A DNA stretch of 64,000 nt from Iamia majanohamensis (GTDB lineage: Bacteria; Actinomycetota; Acidimicrobiia; Acidimicrobiales; Iamiaceae). Under the pieces are notes generated by a model that had not been told where the DNA came from, ran no database searches, and saw nothing but the letters and a program-made list of their open reading frames with translations. Both the position numbers and the translations under genes were made by a program. The stretch covers positions 1,674,001 through 1,738,000 of the forward strand of contig NZ_CP116942.1 of NCBI RefSeq assembly GCF_028532485.1. The letters are read 5' to 3'. Below are positions 8,157 through 16,698 of this stretch, piece by piece; the first letter of the stretch is position 1; the number at the start of each line of letters is the position of its first letter.

Positions 8157-10592
8157 TCACGGCCCGACCTTCCAGCGGCGGGCGCCGCGCTCGGGGCGGC
8201 GGTGGCCCGGCACCCGCAGGCGCTCGCGGCGGGGGCCCGGGGGGCGGGACAGGGGCAGGCGGGGCGGGGCGTAGCCGGGGGCCTTGTCCCACGTCTCGAC
8301 CAGCCAGCCCCGCTTGCGGGCCAGCGACGCCAGCCGGGCCTCGGGGTTGACGGCCACGGGGAAGCCGACCGCCTCGAGGAGGGGCAGGTCGCTGGTGGAG
8401 TCGGCGTAGGCCACCGCCTCGGCCACGTCGATGCCGTGGGCCGCGGCGTGGTCGTAGAGGGCTTGGGCCCGGCTCTCGCCGGTGGGGGGCACCTCGGTCA
8501 TCTGGCCGGTGTAGGTGCCGTCGGGGGCGACGGTCATGCGGGTGCAGACGATGTCGTCGAACAGCGGCCGCAGGGGCTCGACCACGAAGTCGAGGGCGCC
8601 GGTGATGAGCACGGTGCGGTGGCCGAGGGCCCGGTGCTCGCGCACCCTCCGGATGCCGGCGGGGAAGGACTTGGTGAGGATCAGCTCGGAGAGCATCTCG
8701 GCCGAGTCGGCGAAGAGCTCCTCGGCCGGCGCGCCCTCGTAGCGGCGGTAGAAGTGGCGGAGGAAGTCGCTGCGGTCGCGGGCGTCGAGGCGCAGCAGCG
8801 ACGGGGCCTCGGCCAGCAGCCGCAGGGTGAGGGTGCGGCGGTCCGCCGCCTCCAGCCGGCGCGACGCGAGCCAGGCGAAGGATGTGACCACGTTCGACGC
8901 GATGAGCGTGTTCTCGAGGTCGAAGGCGGCCATCTGGCGGGTGTCGGACAGCACCTGGCGCCGCAGCCGGGTGCTGCGGGCCTCGCTGCCGCCGGTCCGG
9001 CCGTCGGTGCGCACCCGGGCGTGCTTGACCACCGAGGGCAGGTGGATCTCCCGGACGTAGTGCTCCCAGTCGACGACCCGGGGGTCGCAGCCGAAGTCGC
9101 GCTGGTCGTCGGGGGTGAGGTCGGCGTGGAGGGCGAGCAGGTTGTCGACGCCGTAGATGGCCTCGCACTCGGTGTAGGCGCCGTAGAGGGTGACGTAGGT
9201 CGAGGCCCGGTCGACCATCTCCCGACGCTCCTCGAGGTCGGTCGCCCACTCCGCCTGCCTGCCGCGCAGGGGGAGGGCGGAGAGCACCTTGTCGGCCGCG
9301 GTGAGCACCCGGGTCGCCCGCTTGAGCTCGCCCTCGACCTGGCCCCGCCCCGGGAACTTGAACTCGGGGACGCTGATGGGCTGTCCGTCGCGGTCGTAGA
9401 GCGGGTGCTCGGTGAACCAGGCGCTGATCAGGTCGACCATGCGCTGGAACTCGAGGGGGTTGGACGAGCCCGAGGCCACCTGGGTGATGTCGGGGCTGCC
9501 GTCGTCGTGGGCCGGCCCCCGCGCCGCCACCGCGCAGATGGCCCCGACCACGAGGTCGACGGGGATGACGTCGACGGTGCCCTCGGGGACGCCGGGGAAC
9601 TGGCTGAGCAGGCCCCGGGCGTAGGAGACGATGACCGGCTCGGCCATGCGGAAGCCGCGGATCCAGCCCGGCACGGGCTCGGACCAGGCCGACTCGATGA
9701 TGGCGGGGCGGACGATGGAGACGGGGACGTCGCCCCGGTCCTCGCCGAGGGCCTTCTCGCCCAGGGCCTTGGTCATGGCGTAGGCGTCGGGCCAGCCCAG
9801 AGAGGCGGCCCGGGCCCGGCCCGCCTCGACCAGCTGGTCCTTCACCCAGGCGGTGCGGCGCTGCTCGGTCTTCTCGGCCAGCAGCGGCCCGCCCGCGGCG
9901 CCCAGCTCGTCGACCGCCTCGGCGCGGAAGGCCGCCAGGTTCTCCGGGGAGCGGCTGGCGGCCTCGGCGTCGGCCCGCACCCGGCGGGCCGCCTCCACCT
10001 CGCGGCGGTGGTCGACGTCGATCCAGAAGGGGCTGTCGTCGACCCGGATCTCGGGGGCCGCCCCCCGGCGGTTGCCGGCCACGTAGCAGGTCGACACCGC
10101 GACCAGGTGGGGGGCGACGCCGAGGTCGGCGAGGGTCCGGGCGATGCGGGACGGGCCGAGCAGGTTGACCTCGACGGCGAGGTCGAGGGGCGAGTCGAAC
10201 GAGACGGTGGCGGCGGAGTGGATGACGGTGTCGCAGGCGGCGAGGACCTCGCGCCCGTGGTCGTCGAGGCCGAGGCCGTCGGTGGCGACGTCGCCGGCCA
10301 CCACCGTGACCCGGTCGGCCACCAGGGCCTCGAAGGCCTCCTTGCCGCCCACCTCGTCGCGCAGGCGGTCGAAGCAGTCGTTGCGGAAGATCTCCCGCTG
10401 GGCCCGCTGCTCGACGGTGCGCTTGCGGCCGGGGCGGACCAGCAGCACCAGGTGGGCGCCGGGGGCGCAGCGCAGGAGGCGCTCGACCAGGGCGGTGCCG
10501 AGGAAGCCGGTGGTGCCGGTGACGAACAGGCGGCGCCCGTCGAGGGCCTCGGCCACGGGCGGGGTGGCGGGCACGGCGGGGTCGGCGGCCAT
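8157..10592 (-). CDS. Fatty acyl reductase (SDR) fused to HAD-IB phosphatase
   Basis: An 811-residue fusion. The first ~520 residues are an extended short-chain reductase of the fatty-acyl reductase type: FVTGTTGFLG nucleotide motif, HSAATVSFD, and YAMTK active site. The last ~270 residues are a HAD-IB domain starting AAFDLENTLIASN, with TGALDFVV and the YADSTSDLPLLEAVG motif. The HAD motif I is DLENT instead of DxDxT. Expected role: reduce an acyl-CoA or acyl-ACP and process a phosphorylated product, perhaps in wax or storage-lipid metabolism (inference). ATG 10592 is used; an in-frame GTG at 10622 also exists inside the operator. Confidence 0.85.
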   Translation of the reverse strand: MAADPAVPATPPVAEALDGRRLFVTGTTGFLGTALVERLLRCAPGAHLVLLVRPGRKRTVEQRAQREIFRNDCFDRLRDEVGGKEAFEALVADRVTVVAGDVATDGLGLDDHGREVLAACDTVIHSAATVSFDSPLDLAVEVNLLGPSRIARTLADLGVAPHLVAVSTCYVAGNRRGAAPEIRVDDSPFWIDVDHRREVEAARRVRADAEAASRSPENLAAFRAEAVDELGAAGGPLLAEKTEQRRTAWVKDQLVEAGRARAASLGWPDAYAMTKALGEKALGEDRGDVPVSIVRPAIIESAWSEPVPGWIRGFRMAEPVIVSYARGLLSQFPGVPEGTVDVIPVDLVVGAICAVAARGPAHDDGSPDITQVASGSSNPLEFQRMVDLISAWFTEHPLYDRDGQPISVPEFKFPGRGQVEGELKRATRVLTAADKVLSALPLRGRQAEWATDLEERREMVDRASTYVTLYGAYTECEAIYGVDNLLALHADLTPDDQRDFGCDPRVVDWEHYVREIHLPSVVKHARVRTDGRTGGSEARSTRLRRQVLSDTRQMAAFDLENTLIASNVVTSFAWLASRRLEAADRRTLTLRLLAEAPSLLRLDARDRSDFLRHFYRRYEGAPAEELFADSAEMLSELILTKSFPAGIRRVREHRALGHRTVLITGALDFVVEPLRPLFDDIVCTRMTVAPDGTYTGQMTEVPPTGESRAQALYDHAAAHGIDVAEAVAYADSTSDLPLLEAVGFPVAVNPEARLASLARKRGWLVETWDKAPGYAPPRLPLSRPPGPRRERLRVPGHRRPERGARRWKVGP

Positions 10593-10614
10593 CGGCGGGG
10601 ACCGTAGCCGATCC

Positions 10615-10630
10615 TCTACCAAGTGGTAGA
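10615..10630. promoter_or_regulatory. TetR-type operator
   Basis: A near-perfect palindrome, TCTACCA-AG-TGGTAGA, sits in the 48-base gap between the divergent acyl reductase and TetR genes. Position and symmetry fit an operator by which the TetR protein represses both promoters. The AT-richer composition stands out from its surroundings. Confidence 0.7.
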
Positions 10631-10640
10631 CAGACGGTCC

Positions 10641-11216
10641 GTGGCCCGGTCCGACACCCGCGAGCGGATCCTGGCCGCGGCCCTGGAGGCCTTCGCCCGG
10701 CGGGGGGTCGAGGCCACCTCGCTCGACGACGTGGCCGAGGCCGTCGGCGTCCGCAAGCAGACCGTCCTCTACTGGTTCCGCTCCAAGGACGCCCTGGTCG
10801 GCGGGGTCGTGGAGGCGGCGGTGGCCGAGCTGGGCGACGCCCTCGACCGGGCCGTGGCGGCCCGCCGCCCGGGCCGGCCGGCGACGGTCGCCGTGGTCGA
10901 CGAGGTCCTGCGCCTGGGCGCCCGCCGGCCGGACCTCCTGGTGCTCCTGCGGGAGGTGAGCCGGCTGGGGCCGTCGGCCACCGGCCCCCTGGCCACCGCC
11001 ATCGGCCCCCGCCTCGACGGCGCCGCCGCCGCCCTGTCGGGCCCCGACGCCGACCCTGCGGCCCGCGACCGCGCCCGACGTCGGCTGGTGGAGGCGGGGG
11101 CCCGGGTGGTGGCGACCGCGGTCGAGGCCCAGCTGCTCACCGAGATGGGCGTGGCCCCGGACCGGGCCTGGCTCCGGCGGCGCCGGGCCGACCTCCTCGC
11201 CGCCCTCGCCGGCTGA
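10641..11216 (+). CDS. TetR family transcriptional regulator
   Basis: A 191-residue regulator. The N-terminal helix-turn-helix is clear (TRERILAAALEAFARRGVEATSLDDVAEAVGVRKQTVLYWFRSKDALV in overlapping short segments). The C-terminal ligand domain is Ala/Arg rich and not recognisable. GTG 10641 is preferred to GTG 10623, which would lie inside the palindromic operator. Divergent from the acyl reductase, so it probably controls lipid reduction. Confidence 0.85.
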   Translation: MARSDTRERILAAALEAFARRGVEATSLDDVAEAVGVRKQTVLYWFRSKDALVGGVVEAAVAELGDALDRAVAARRPGRPATVAVVDEVLRLGARRPDLLVLLREVSRLGPSATGPLATAIGPRLDGAAAALSGPDADPAARDRARRRLVEAGARVVATAVEAQLLTEMGVAPDRAWLRRRRADLLAALAG

Positions 11217-11222
11217 GCGGAC

Positions 11223-11864
11223 CTACCCGTCCCGGCGCTCGCGCAGGGCGTCGAGGGCGGAGGTGTCCCTCGGGCCCGTCTCGGCCATGCGCTCGGCGAC
11301 GTCGTCCTGCTCGGTGCGCAGGGCCCGGCTCATCACCGCGTGCATGTCGTAGAGGGCGGTGATGTAGGTGAGCTCGAGGACCTGCTCGTCGTCGAGGTGG
11401 GCCCGCAGCACGGCGAACACCCCGTCGGCCACCCGTCCGCCGTCGAGCACCAGGGCGTCGGTGTAGGCGAGCACGGCCCGCTCCAGCTCGTCGAAGCAGT
11501 CGGCCACGCCCCAGTGGGGGATGGCGGCGATCTTCTCCTCCGGGATGCCGACGTCGCGGCAGGACTTGCAGTGCTGGGAGAACACGAACTGGCTCCCCCG
11601 GGCCCAGCCGACGCGGGTCTGGCCCAGCTCCCGCAGCTGCGGGTCGATGCGGCGCTCGGGCGACTGGTAGAGGGCGAAGCCGTCGACGCAGTGCTGCAGC
11701 ACGGCGGGGCTGTTGGCGAAGGTGGTCCACCAGTCGCCGGAGGTCTCGGTGTGGGTGCCGGGCTCGGCCACCGGGTCGCGACCCTCGCCGAAGATGAGGT
11801 CGTAGACGAAGGAGACGACGGGCGGGTTGCTCCCGTCGCGGGCGACGGGGTCGAGGCGGGGCAC
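11223..11864 (-). CDS. Carboxymuconolactone decarboxylase (AhpD-like) family protein
   Basis: A 213-residue alpha-helical CMD/AhpD-fold protein. It carries the redox-type CKSC motif in FSQHCKSCRDVGIPEEKI, the usual pattern for peroxidase-like members. GTG start at 11864 lies two bases after the stop of the glyoxalase-like gene, so both form one transcript. Likely a thiol-dependent peroxidase-like or small-molecule enzyme; the substrate is not evident. Confidence 0.78.
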   Translation of the reverse strand: MPRLDPVARDGSNPPVVSFVYDLIFGEGRDPVAEPGTHTETSGDWWTTFANSPAVLQHCVDGFALYQSPERRIDPQLRELGQTRVGWARGSQFVFSQHCKSCRDVGIPEEKIAAIPHWGVADCFDELERAVLAYTDALVLDGGRVADGVFAVLRAHLDDEQVLELTYITALYDMHAVMSRALRTEQDDVAERMAETGPRDTSALDALRERRDG

Positions 11865-11866
11865 GG

Positions 11867-12466
11867 TCAGGCGGGGGAGACGGCGGCCGCGTCGGCGGCC
11901 GCGGCGTCGGTGGCCGCGGCCCGGGCCTCGGCCGCGGTGGCGGGCCGGTGGGCCACGTCGCCGGGCCCGAAGGGGCGGGTGGAGGCGGCCAGCTCGAGCA
12001 GGATGCCGTCGGGGTCCTGGAAGTAGACCGAGCGGACGAAGACGCCCTCGTGGGGCTCGGCGGCCAGGCCCCACTCGCTGTCGTCGTGGTCCCAGGTCTC
12101 GCTGCAGGCGACGCCGGCGGCGAGGAGGCGGTCGCGGTACTCGTCGATGCGCTCGACCGGCACCTTGAAGGCGACGTGGTTCATGGACCCGATGGCACTG
12201 GTCAGCTCGGCCACGTCGGGGCGGCCGGCGGGGCCGGAGACGCCCGGCACCGGCTCGGGGGCCTCGGGGAACCAGAAGAAGGCGAGCAGGTCCCCGCCGC
12301 CGCAGTCGAAGAAGAAGTGCTGGCCCAGGCCCATGGGCAGCTCGACGGTCTTCACCAGGGGCATGCCCAGCACCCCCTCGTAGAAGTCGACGGTGCGGGC
12401 CATGTCCCGGCACACGAGGGCGAGGTGGTTGATCCCGCCCAGCTCGATCGCAGGCTCGGTGCTCAT
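11867..12466 (-). CDS. VOC (glyoxalase/dioxygenase) family protein
   Basis: A 199-residue vicinal-oxygen-chelate protein with paired beta-alpha-beta repeats: GGINHLALVCRDMARTVDFY starts the first and SMNHVAFKVPVERI the second, and the DPDGILLELAA strand closes it with the metal-ligand glutamate. Histidines H14 and H97 region plus that Glu fit a divalent metal site. The tail is Ala-rich. Upstream lies the left 25-bp direct repeat, so its promoter region may have been altered by the islet. Confidence 0.85.
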   Translation of the reverse strand: MSTEPAIELGGINHLALVCRDMARTVDFYEGVLGMPLVKTVELPMGLGQHFFFDCGGGDLLAFFWFPEAPEPVPGVSGPAGRPDVAELTSAIGSMNHVAFKVPVERIDEYRDRLLAAGVACSETWDHDDSEWGLAAEPHEGVFVRSVYFQDPDGILLELAASTRPFGPGDVAHRPATAAEARAAATDAAAADAAAVSPA

Positions 12467-12491
12467 CGGTGCGCTCCCCTGGTCGCGACGA

Positions 12492-12516
12492 GCCGGAGCC
12501 TACGACGGGCGCAGGG
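12492..12516. repeat. 25-bp direct repeat, left boundary of islet
   Basis: Exact 25-base copy of 16674-16698 (begins GCCGGAGCCT, ends GGGCGCAGGG). On the minus strand it matches the last codons and stop of the EVE-domain gene, but here it lies in the upstream region of the glyoxalase-like gene, with no EVE frame. This is what would be left if a segment had been inserted at the 3' end of the EVE gene with target duplication. Confidence 0.8.
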
Positions 12517-12563
12517 GCGACGTCCGGGGATCCGACGCGACGACGTTGCGGCAGACTGTCGCC

Positions 12564-13109
12564 GTGCGCCCCGTGAGCAGCATCGTCGCCGGCTCGCCCC
12601 TCGCCGTACGGGTCCTGCGCCGGACCCCGCCCCGCTGGCTGCGGGCGCTCCCGGACAGGGTGAGCGTGCCCCTCGTCGCAGCTCGCCGGCACGAGCGGGC
12701 CAACGTCGAGGACGTGGTCCTCCTCGAGGGTCCCGGGGTGCTGACGACGTCCGCCTACTGGTTGACGACGCGGGGCGACGAGGGTCCGGCGGCATCGGTC
12801 TTCTACGGGTGCGAGGAGATCCTCAGGGTGGACGTCCTCGCCACCGCGCCGCACGTCCACTACGGGTTCAACCGCCACCGGGGGAGCGACGGCGGCGAGG
12901 GACGGGTATACCTGCCTCCGGTCGTCGGCGGCGATGCCGCCGCCCGGGTCCACCACGAGCTGGCGCACAACCTCCCGGTCTGCCTCGGGTCCCATCCGCG
13001 CCGAGCCGTCCGCCAGATGCGCATCGACCAGTCCGAGGCCGAGGCGGTCGCAGGCCGAGCGGCTCGGCACCTCGATGCGTTGGTCGCGACCAGGGTGGCC
13101 CGTGCCTGA
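12564..13109 (+). CDS. Hypothetical protein with HEXXH motif
   Basis: A 181-residue protein not assigned to a family. It contains H131-E-L-A-H135, a zincin-type HEXXH, followed by an acidic-rich helix (QSEAEAVAG) that could supply a third ligand. The N-terminal 40 residues are basic and Pro-rich, without a clear signal peptide. GTG start at 12564. Its last codons overlap the next gene by 8 bases. A zinc peptidase-like role is possible but untested; the motif may also be chance. Confidence 0.6.
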   Translation: MRPVSSIVAGSPLAVRVLRRTPPRWLRALPDRVSVPLVAARRHERANVEDVVLLEGPGVLTTSAYWLTTRGDEGPAASVFYGCEEILRVDVLATAPHVHYGFNRHRGSDGGEGRVYLPPVVGGDAAARVHHELAHNLPVCLGSHPRRAVRQMRIDQSEAEAVAGRAARHLDALVATRVARA

Positions 13110-14172
13110 CATCGGCCGGGTCGTCACCACCTACGTCGGTGAGAGGGCGGAGGGGGTGGGCCGGGCCTTCGCCCCCACTCCCGTGATCTCGGTGGCGGCG
13201 GAGGACCTCGGGCGCGGGTCGCCAGAGACCGAGGTCGCGGTGCTGGCCGCGGATGCCCGCGCCACCGTGGCCGCGACGCCCGGCCTCCGGTGGGTCCACG
13301 TCGGCCACGCCGGCCTCGACGGCTCCGCTCTCGGGCCGCTCCTGGAGGCCGGCATCGCGGTCACCTCGGCGGCCGGCCGCTCCGCGCCCGTGCTCGCGGA
13401 GCACGCCCTCCACTTCATGCTGTCGCTCACCTACCGGGCCCCGAGCTCGATGCTGCTCCAGCGCCGCCGCACCTGGGCCCCGCCGCGCGGGCGGGGGCCG
13501 TGGAGGGGCCTCCACGGCCGGCAGGTGGTCATCGTCGGGGTGGGCCACACGGGACGGGCCCTCGCGCCGCTGTGCGCGGCCCTCGGGATGGAGGTCGTGG
13601 GCTTCCGCCGCCGTCGGGCCCCGGCGCCGCCCGGCTTCGAGCGCGTCCACTGCACCGACGACGGCGACCGGCTGGGCGACGTGGTGCGGGGGGCGGACAT
13701 CGTGGTGCTGGCGGCCGGCCTGAACGACGCCAGCCGGCACATGGTGGGCGCGGCCGAGCTGACGGCGCTGGGCCCCGACGGCCTCCTCGTGAACGTCGCA
13801 CGGGGCGAGCTCGTGGACGAGCGTGCGCTGCGGGCCGCGCTGCGATCAGGGGCCCTCGCAGGCGCCGCCACCGACACCGTCGCGGTCGAGCCACTGCCCC
13901 CGTGGAGCCCGCTGTGGCGCACCCCCGGCCTGCTCATCACTCCACACCGCACCCCGCCGGTCGCCGACCGCGCCGAGCGGGCCCTCGCCCTGCTCGCCGA
14001 GGACGTGGAGCGCTACCGCGCCGGCCGCCCCCTCCTGAACGCCCTCGGTCCCGAGGACGTGCTCCACCGTCCGCCGCGCCGCACCCGGCGCCCCCGTCTC
14101 GAGCGCGCTGCGACCCACCGGTGGGCCCGGGCCGAGCACCGCTTGGCCCGCCTCCGAGGTGCTGTCGGGTGA
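13102..14172 (+). CDS. D-isomer-specific 2-hydroxyacid dehydrogenase
   Basis: A 356-residue NAD-dependent dehydrogenase. The Rossmann motif GVGHTG lies at ~146-151, and the catalytic triad residues fit R234 (NVARGELVD), E263 (AVEPLP) and H282 (ITPHRTPP). GTG start overlaps the previous gene by 8 bases and the stop overlaps the next start by 4. In this cluster it may make or oxidise a 2-hydroxyacid precursor for a glycan or its modification (inference). Related in fold, not close in sequence, to the gene at 21197. Confidence 0.85.
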   Translation: MPDIGRVVTTYVGERAEGVGRAFAPTPVISVAAEDLGRGSPETEVAVLAADARATVAATPGLRWVHVGHAGLDGSALGPLLEAGIAVTSAAGRSAPVLAEHALHFMLSLTYRAPSSMLLQRRRTWAPPRGRGPWRGLHGRQVVIVGVGHTGRALAPLCAALGMEVVGFRRRRAPAPPGFERVHCTDDGDRLGDVVRGADIVVLAAGLNDASRHMVGAAELTALGPDGLLVNVARGELVDERALRAALRSGALAGAATDTVAVEPLPPWSPLWRTPGLLITPHRTPPVADRAERALALLAEDVERYRAGRPLLNALGPEDVLHRPPRRTRRPRLERAATHRWARAEHRLARLRGAVG

Positions 14173-15089
14173 CGGCCGGACCGGTCGCGCTGGTCGGCTG
14201 CGGGCTCTGGGGGAGCAACGTCCTGCGCGACCTGGTCGACCTCGGCGCCGAGGTGGTCGTGGTCGACCCGGACCTCGCGGTCCGCAGGCGGGCCGAGGTG
14301 GCGGGGGCCGTCGCGACCTGCGCCGACCTGGACGACCTGGGCCCGGTCGCCGGTGCCGTGGTTGCCACCCCTGCGTCCCGCCACGTGGAGGACGTGCTGG
14401 CCCTCGTGCAGCGGGCCGTCCCGACGTTCTGCGAGAAGCCGTTGGCCACCTCGCGACGAGATGCCCACCGCATCCGCGACGCCGGGGTCGGCACGGTCCA
14501 GGTCATGCACGTGTGGCGCCACCACCCCGCCATCGAGCTCATGGGCCACCTCGCGGGTGAGGGCGTCGTCGGTGAGGTGACGGGGCTGCGCACGACCCGG
14601 GCCGGGTGGACCAGTCCTCGCGTCGACGTGGACGCCGTGTGGACGATGCTCCCCCACGACCTCTCCCTCGGCCTGGAGCTGCTCGGGCGCGTGCCGGAGC
14701 CCCGAGGCGCCGTGGCGGACGTGGTGGGCGGCCGTGCCGCCGGGCTCTGGGGCATGTGCCGTGACGACGGGGCCGGCGGGTCCTGGCTGGTCGCGGACAC
14801 CTCGACGCGCGTCGGGGAGAGGCGGCGGGAGGTCCGGCTGCACGGGTCGGACGGGGTCGTGGTCTTCGACGACCGCGAGGCCGTCGTCCGGGTCGAGCGG
14901 GGGCGGGGCCGACGTCCGGAGGTGGAGGAGTGGACCCCCGACCCAGAGCCCGCCCTCCGCCGCGAGCTGCGCCGCTGGTTGGCCCACCTCGACGGCGCCG
15001 CACCGCCCAAGAGCAGCGTGGACGAGGCGGTCCTGGTGGTCGAGGGCGTGCTGGCCCTGCGCGAGCTGGCGGGACTGGTCGATGGGTGA
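14169..15089 (+). CDS. Gfo/Idh/MocA family oxidoreductase
   Basis: A 306-residue NAD(P)-dependent sugar oxidoreductase. The N-terminal Rossmann motif VGCGLWG (9-15) and the family hallmark CEKPLA (E89-K90-P91) are present; MHVWRHHP follows where the substrate domain starts. GTG start overlaps the preceding stop (GTGA) and its own stop overlaps the glycosyltransferase start by 8 bases. Likely oxidises or epimerises a nucleotide sugar or inositol-type substrate within the islet pathway. Confidence 0.85.
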   Translation: MTAGPVALVGCGLWGSNVLRDLVDLGAEVVVVDPDLAVRRRAEVAGAVATCADLDDLGPVAGAVVATPASRHVEDVLALVQRAVPTFCEKPLATSRRDAHRIRDAGVGTVQVMHVWRHHPAIELMGHLAGEGVVGEVTGLRTTRAGWTSPRVDVDAVWTMLPHDLSLGLELLGRVPEPRGAVADVVGGRAAGLWGMCRDDGAGGSWLVADTSTRVGERRREVRLHGSDGVVVFDDREAVVRVERGRGRRPEVEEWTPDPEPALRRELRRWLAHLDGAAPPKSSVDEAVLVVEGVLALRELAGLVDG

Positions 15090-16011
15090 CGGACCCGCCG
15101 GGGAGCGCGAGGGGCTGACGGCGACGGTGCTGGTCCCGACGACGGGTGACCGCGGGCCGCTCCTCCCGTTCTCGGTGGGGAGCGTGCTGGCCCAGACGGT
15201 GACCGACATCGAGGTGTTCCTGCTGCTCGACGGGGCCGAGCCGGAGACGAGGGAGGCGGCCGAGCTGCTGGCGTCACGGGACCGCCGGGTGCGGGTGTTC
15301 GCGTTCCCGAAGAGCGCCCGCCGCGGCGAGCGGGAGCGGCATGCGGTCCTTACCGAGCACGCACGGGGACGCATCGTCTGCTACCTGTGCGATCGCGACC
15401 TCTGGCTGCCGGACCACCTGGCCGAGATGGACAGGGTCCTCAGCGGAGCCGACTTCGGCCACACCCTGCGGTTCGCCATGGAGGAGGGCGACCGGATCGG
15501 GGTCCGTCACGTCATCGACCTGGCCGACCCGGCCGATCGGGCCGTGCAGGCGCACCACTCCTCGGTCCTGCCGCTGTCGATGGGTGGCCACACCATGGAC
15601 CTGTACCGGCGGCTCCCGCACGGCTGGCGGACCACGCCGCCGGGGCGGGGCACGGACCGCTACATGTGGAGCCAGATCCTCGCCGAGCCGTCGTGTCGGG
15701 TGGGGTGGAGCCCCCAGCCCACCGTCCTCTACTTCAAGCGGGGCGACCACCCCGGGTGGAGCACGGCGCGCCGCACGGCGCTGCTGGAGCACTGGTCGGC
15801 CGTCATCGACGACCCCGCGGAGGTCGAGCTGCTGCGGCGGCGCGCGTGGGAGGCGATCCTCGTGGATCGGTCCGACCGGGCGAGGCGGCTCCGTCACCTC
15901 GACCGGCCCTGGGTCGATCGGGCCGCAGAGCGTGCGCTGCCCGAGCACTCCTACCGGGCGTTGCGTCGCCGGGCGGTGGCGGGCCGGGACCGGCTGCGAC
16001 GCCGGCCCTGA
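15082..16011 (+). CDS. Family 2-type glycosyltransferase
   Basis: A 309-residue GT-A glycosyltransferase. The start TATVLVPTTGDRGPLLPFSV with SVLAQTV is the usual GT2 opening, and DRD (D104-D106) is the DxD metal/nucleotide-sugar motif. The C-terminal third is basic and holds no membrane helix, so it is probably cytosolic or peripheral. Last of the four overlapping genes; converges on the RmlC-like gene with a 10-base gap. Donor and acceptor unknown. Confidence 0.82.
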   Translation: MGDGPAGEREGLTATVLVPTTGDRGPLLPFSVGSVLAQTVTDIEVFLLLDGAEPETREAAELLASRDRRVRVFAFPKSARRGERERHAVLTEHARGRIVCYLCDRDLWLPDHLAEMDRVLSGADFGHTLRFAMEEGDRIGVRHVIDLADPADRAVQAHHSSVLPLSMGGHTMDLYRRLPHGWRTTPPGRGTDRYMWSQILAEPSCRVGWSPQPTVLYFKRGDHPGWSTARRTALLEHWSAVIDDPAEVELLRRRAWEAILVDRSDRARRLRHLDRPWVDRAAERALPEHSYRALRRRAVAGRDRLRRRP

Positions 16012-16021
16012 GGGGACCGCC

Positions 16022-16597
16022 TCAGGCGGGTGCGGTGCGCAGCAGCTCGGCCAGCGAGCCGAACGCCTCCGCGCGCGGCGCGACGGAGGTGGGCGCGAAG
16101 GGCCAGTCGATCCCGAGGGCGGGGTCGGACCAGTGGCAGCCGTTGTTGTCGTCAGGACCGTAGGTGCGGTGGGACTCGGTGACCCCCTGGAGGTGGACCG
16201 TGGGCCGGTGGAAGAGCCAGCCGTGGACCAGGCCCGGGGGGAAGGCCAGGAGGGACGGCTCGTCGCCGTCGAGGAGGTAGGTGGCCGACATGCCCTCCGT
16301 GGCCGACCCGGGGCGGGCGTCGTGGAGGCCCACGGTCGCGAGCCCGGTCACGACCTGGAAGACCTCGTCGTGGCGGCGGTGGAGGTGCATGCCCCGGAGC
16401 ACTCCGGGCCCCGAGCGGACGATGCTCCACTCGACGGGGAGGAAGCCCAGACCCCAGTCCTCGTTGAAGACCTCGGTGAAGGAGCCCCGGGCATCGACGT
16501 GGGGCGTCAGGCGGAGGTGGGTCACGCCCACCAGGCCCTCCTCGCGGGGGGTCGCGCCACGAGACCCGTCTGCGACCACCACTCGACCCTCGTGCAT
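16022..16597 (-). CDS. dTDP-4-dehydrorhamnose 3,5-epimerase-related (RmlC-type) cupin
   Basis: A 191-residue double-stranded beta-helix protein. RGSFTEVF, VLRGMHLH and FPPGLVHGW match RmlC/WbtF-type cupins, and the HLH pair includes the usual catalytic histidine. It is encoded opposite to the rest of the islet but belongs with it by function. It probably epimerises or isomerises a 4-keto nucleotide sugar; true dTDP-rhamnose activity is not certain because no rmlA, rmlB or rmlD is nearby. Confidence 0.8.
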   Translation of the reverse strand: MHEGRVVVADGSRGATPREEGLVGVTHLRLTPHVDARGSFTEVFNEDWGLGFLPVEWSIVRSGPGVLRGMHLHRRHDEVFQVVTGLATVGLHDARPGSATEGMSATYLLDGDEPSLLAFPPGLVHGWLFHRPTVHLQGVTESHRTYGPDDNNGCHWSDPALGIDWPFAPTSVAPRAEAFGSLAELLRTAPA

Positions 16598-16673
16598 CGT
16601 GGACCCCCCGGCGTGCCCTGTCCGACGTGGGTCGAGGCTAACCGCGCCGGTCGATCCTGTGGGCCGACGACGG

Positions 16674-16698
16674 GCCGGAGCCTACGACGGGCGCAGGG
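16674..16698. repeat. 25-bp direct repeat, right boundary of islet
   Basis: Exact partner of 12492-16698's left repeat at 12492-12516. It includes the last codons (LRPS) and TAG stop of the EVE-domain gene on the minus strand, so the repeat restores an intact gene end, as tRNA- or gene-3'-end-targeting elements do. Confidence 0.8.

Larger units (their letters stand above)
12492..16698. mobile_element. Five-gene glycan-type islet between 25-bp direct repeats
   Basis: A 4.2-kb segment flanked by identical direct repeats. It holds four overlapping plus-strand genes (HEXXH protein, D-2-hydroxyacid dehydrogenase, Gfo/Idh/MocA oxidoreductase, glycosyltransferase) and one minus-strand RmlC-like epimerase. 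No recombinase gene is present inside. Removing it would place the glyoxalase-like gene directly downstream of the EVE gene on the same strand. Mobility is inferred from the repeat geometry; gain by transfer is not proven. Confidence 0.55.

Noticed and set aside
16022-16597. Part of a dTDP-rhamnose operon
   Set aside because: The RmlC-like cupin is present but rmlA, rmlB and rmlD are absent from the window, so the pathway is not supported.
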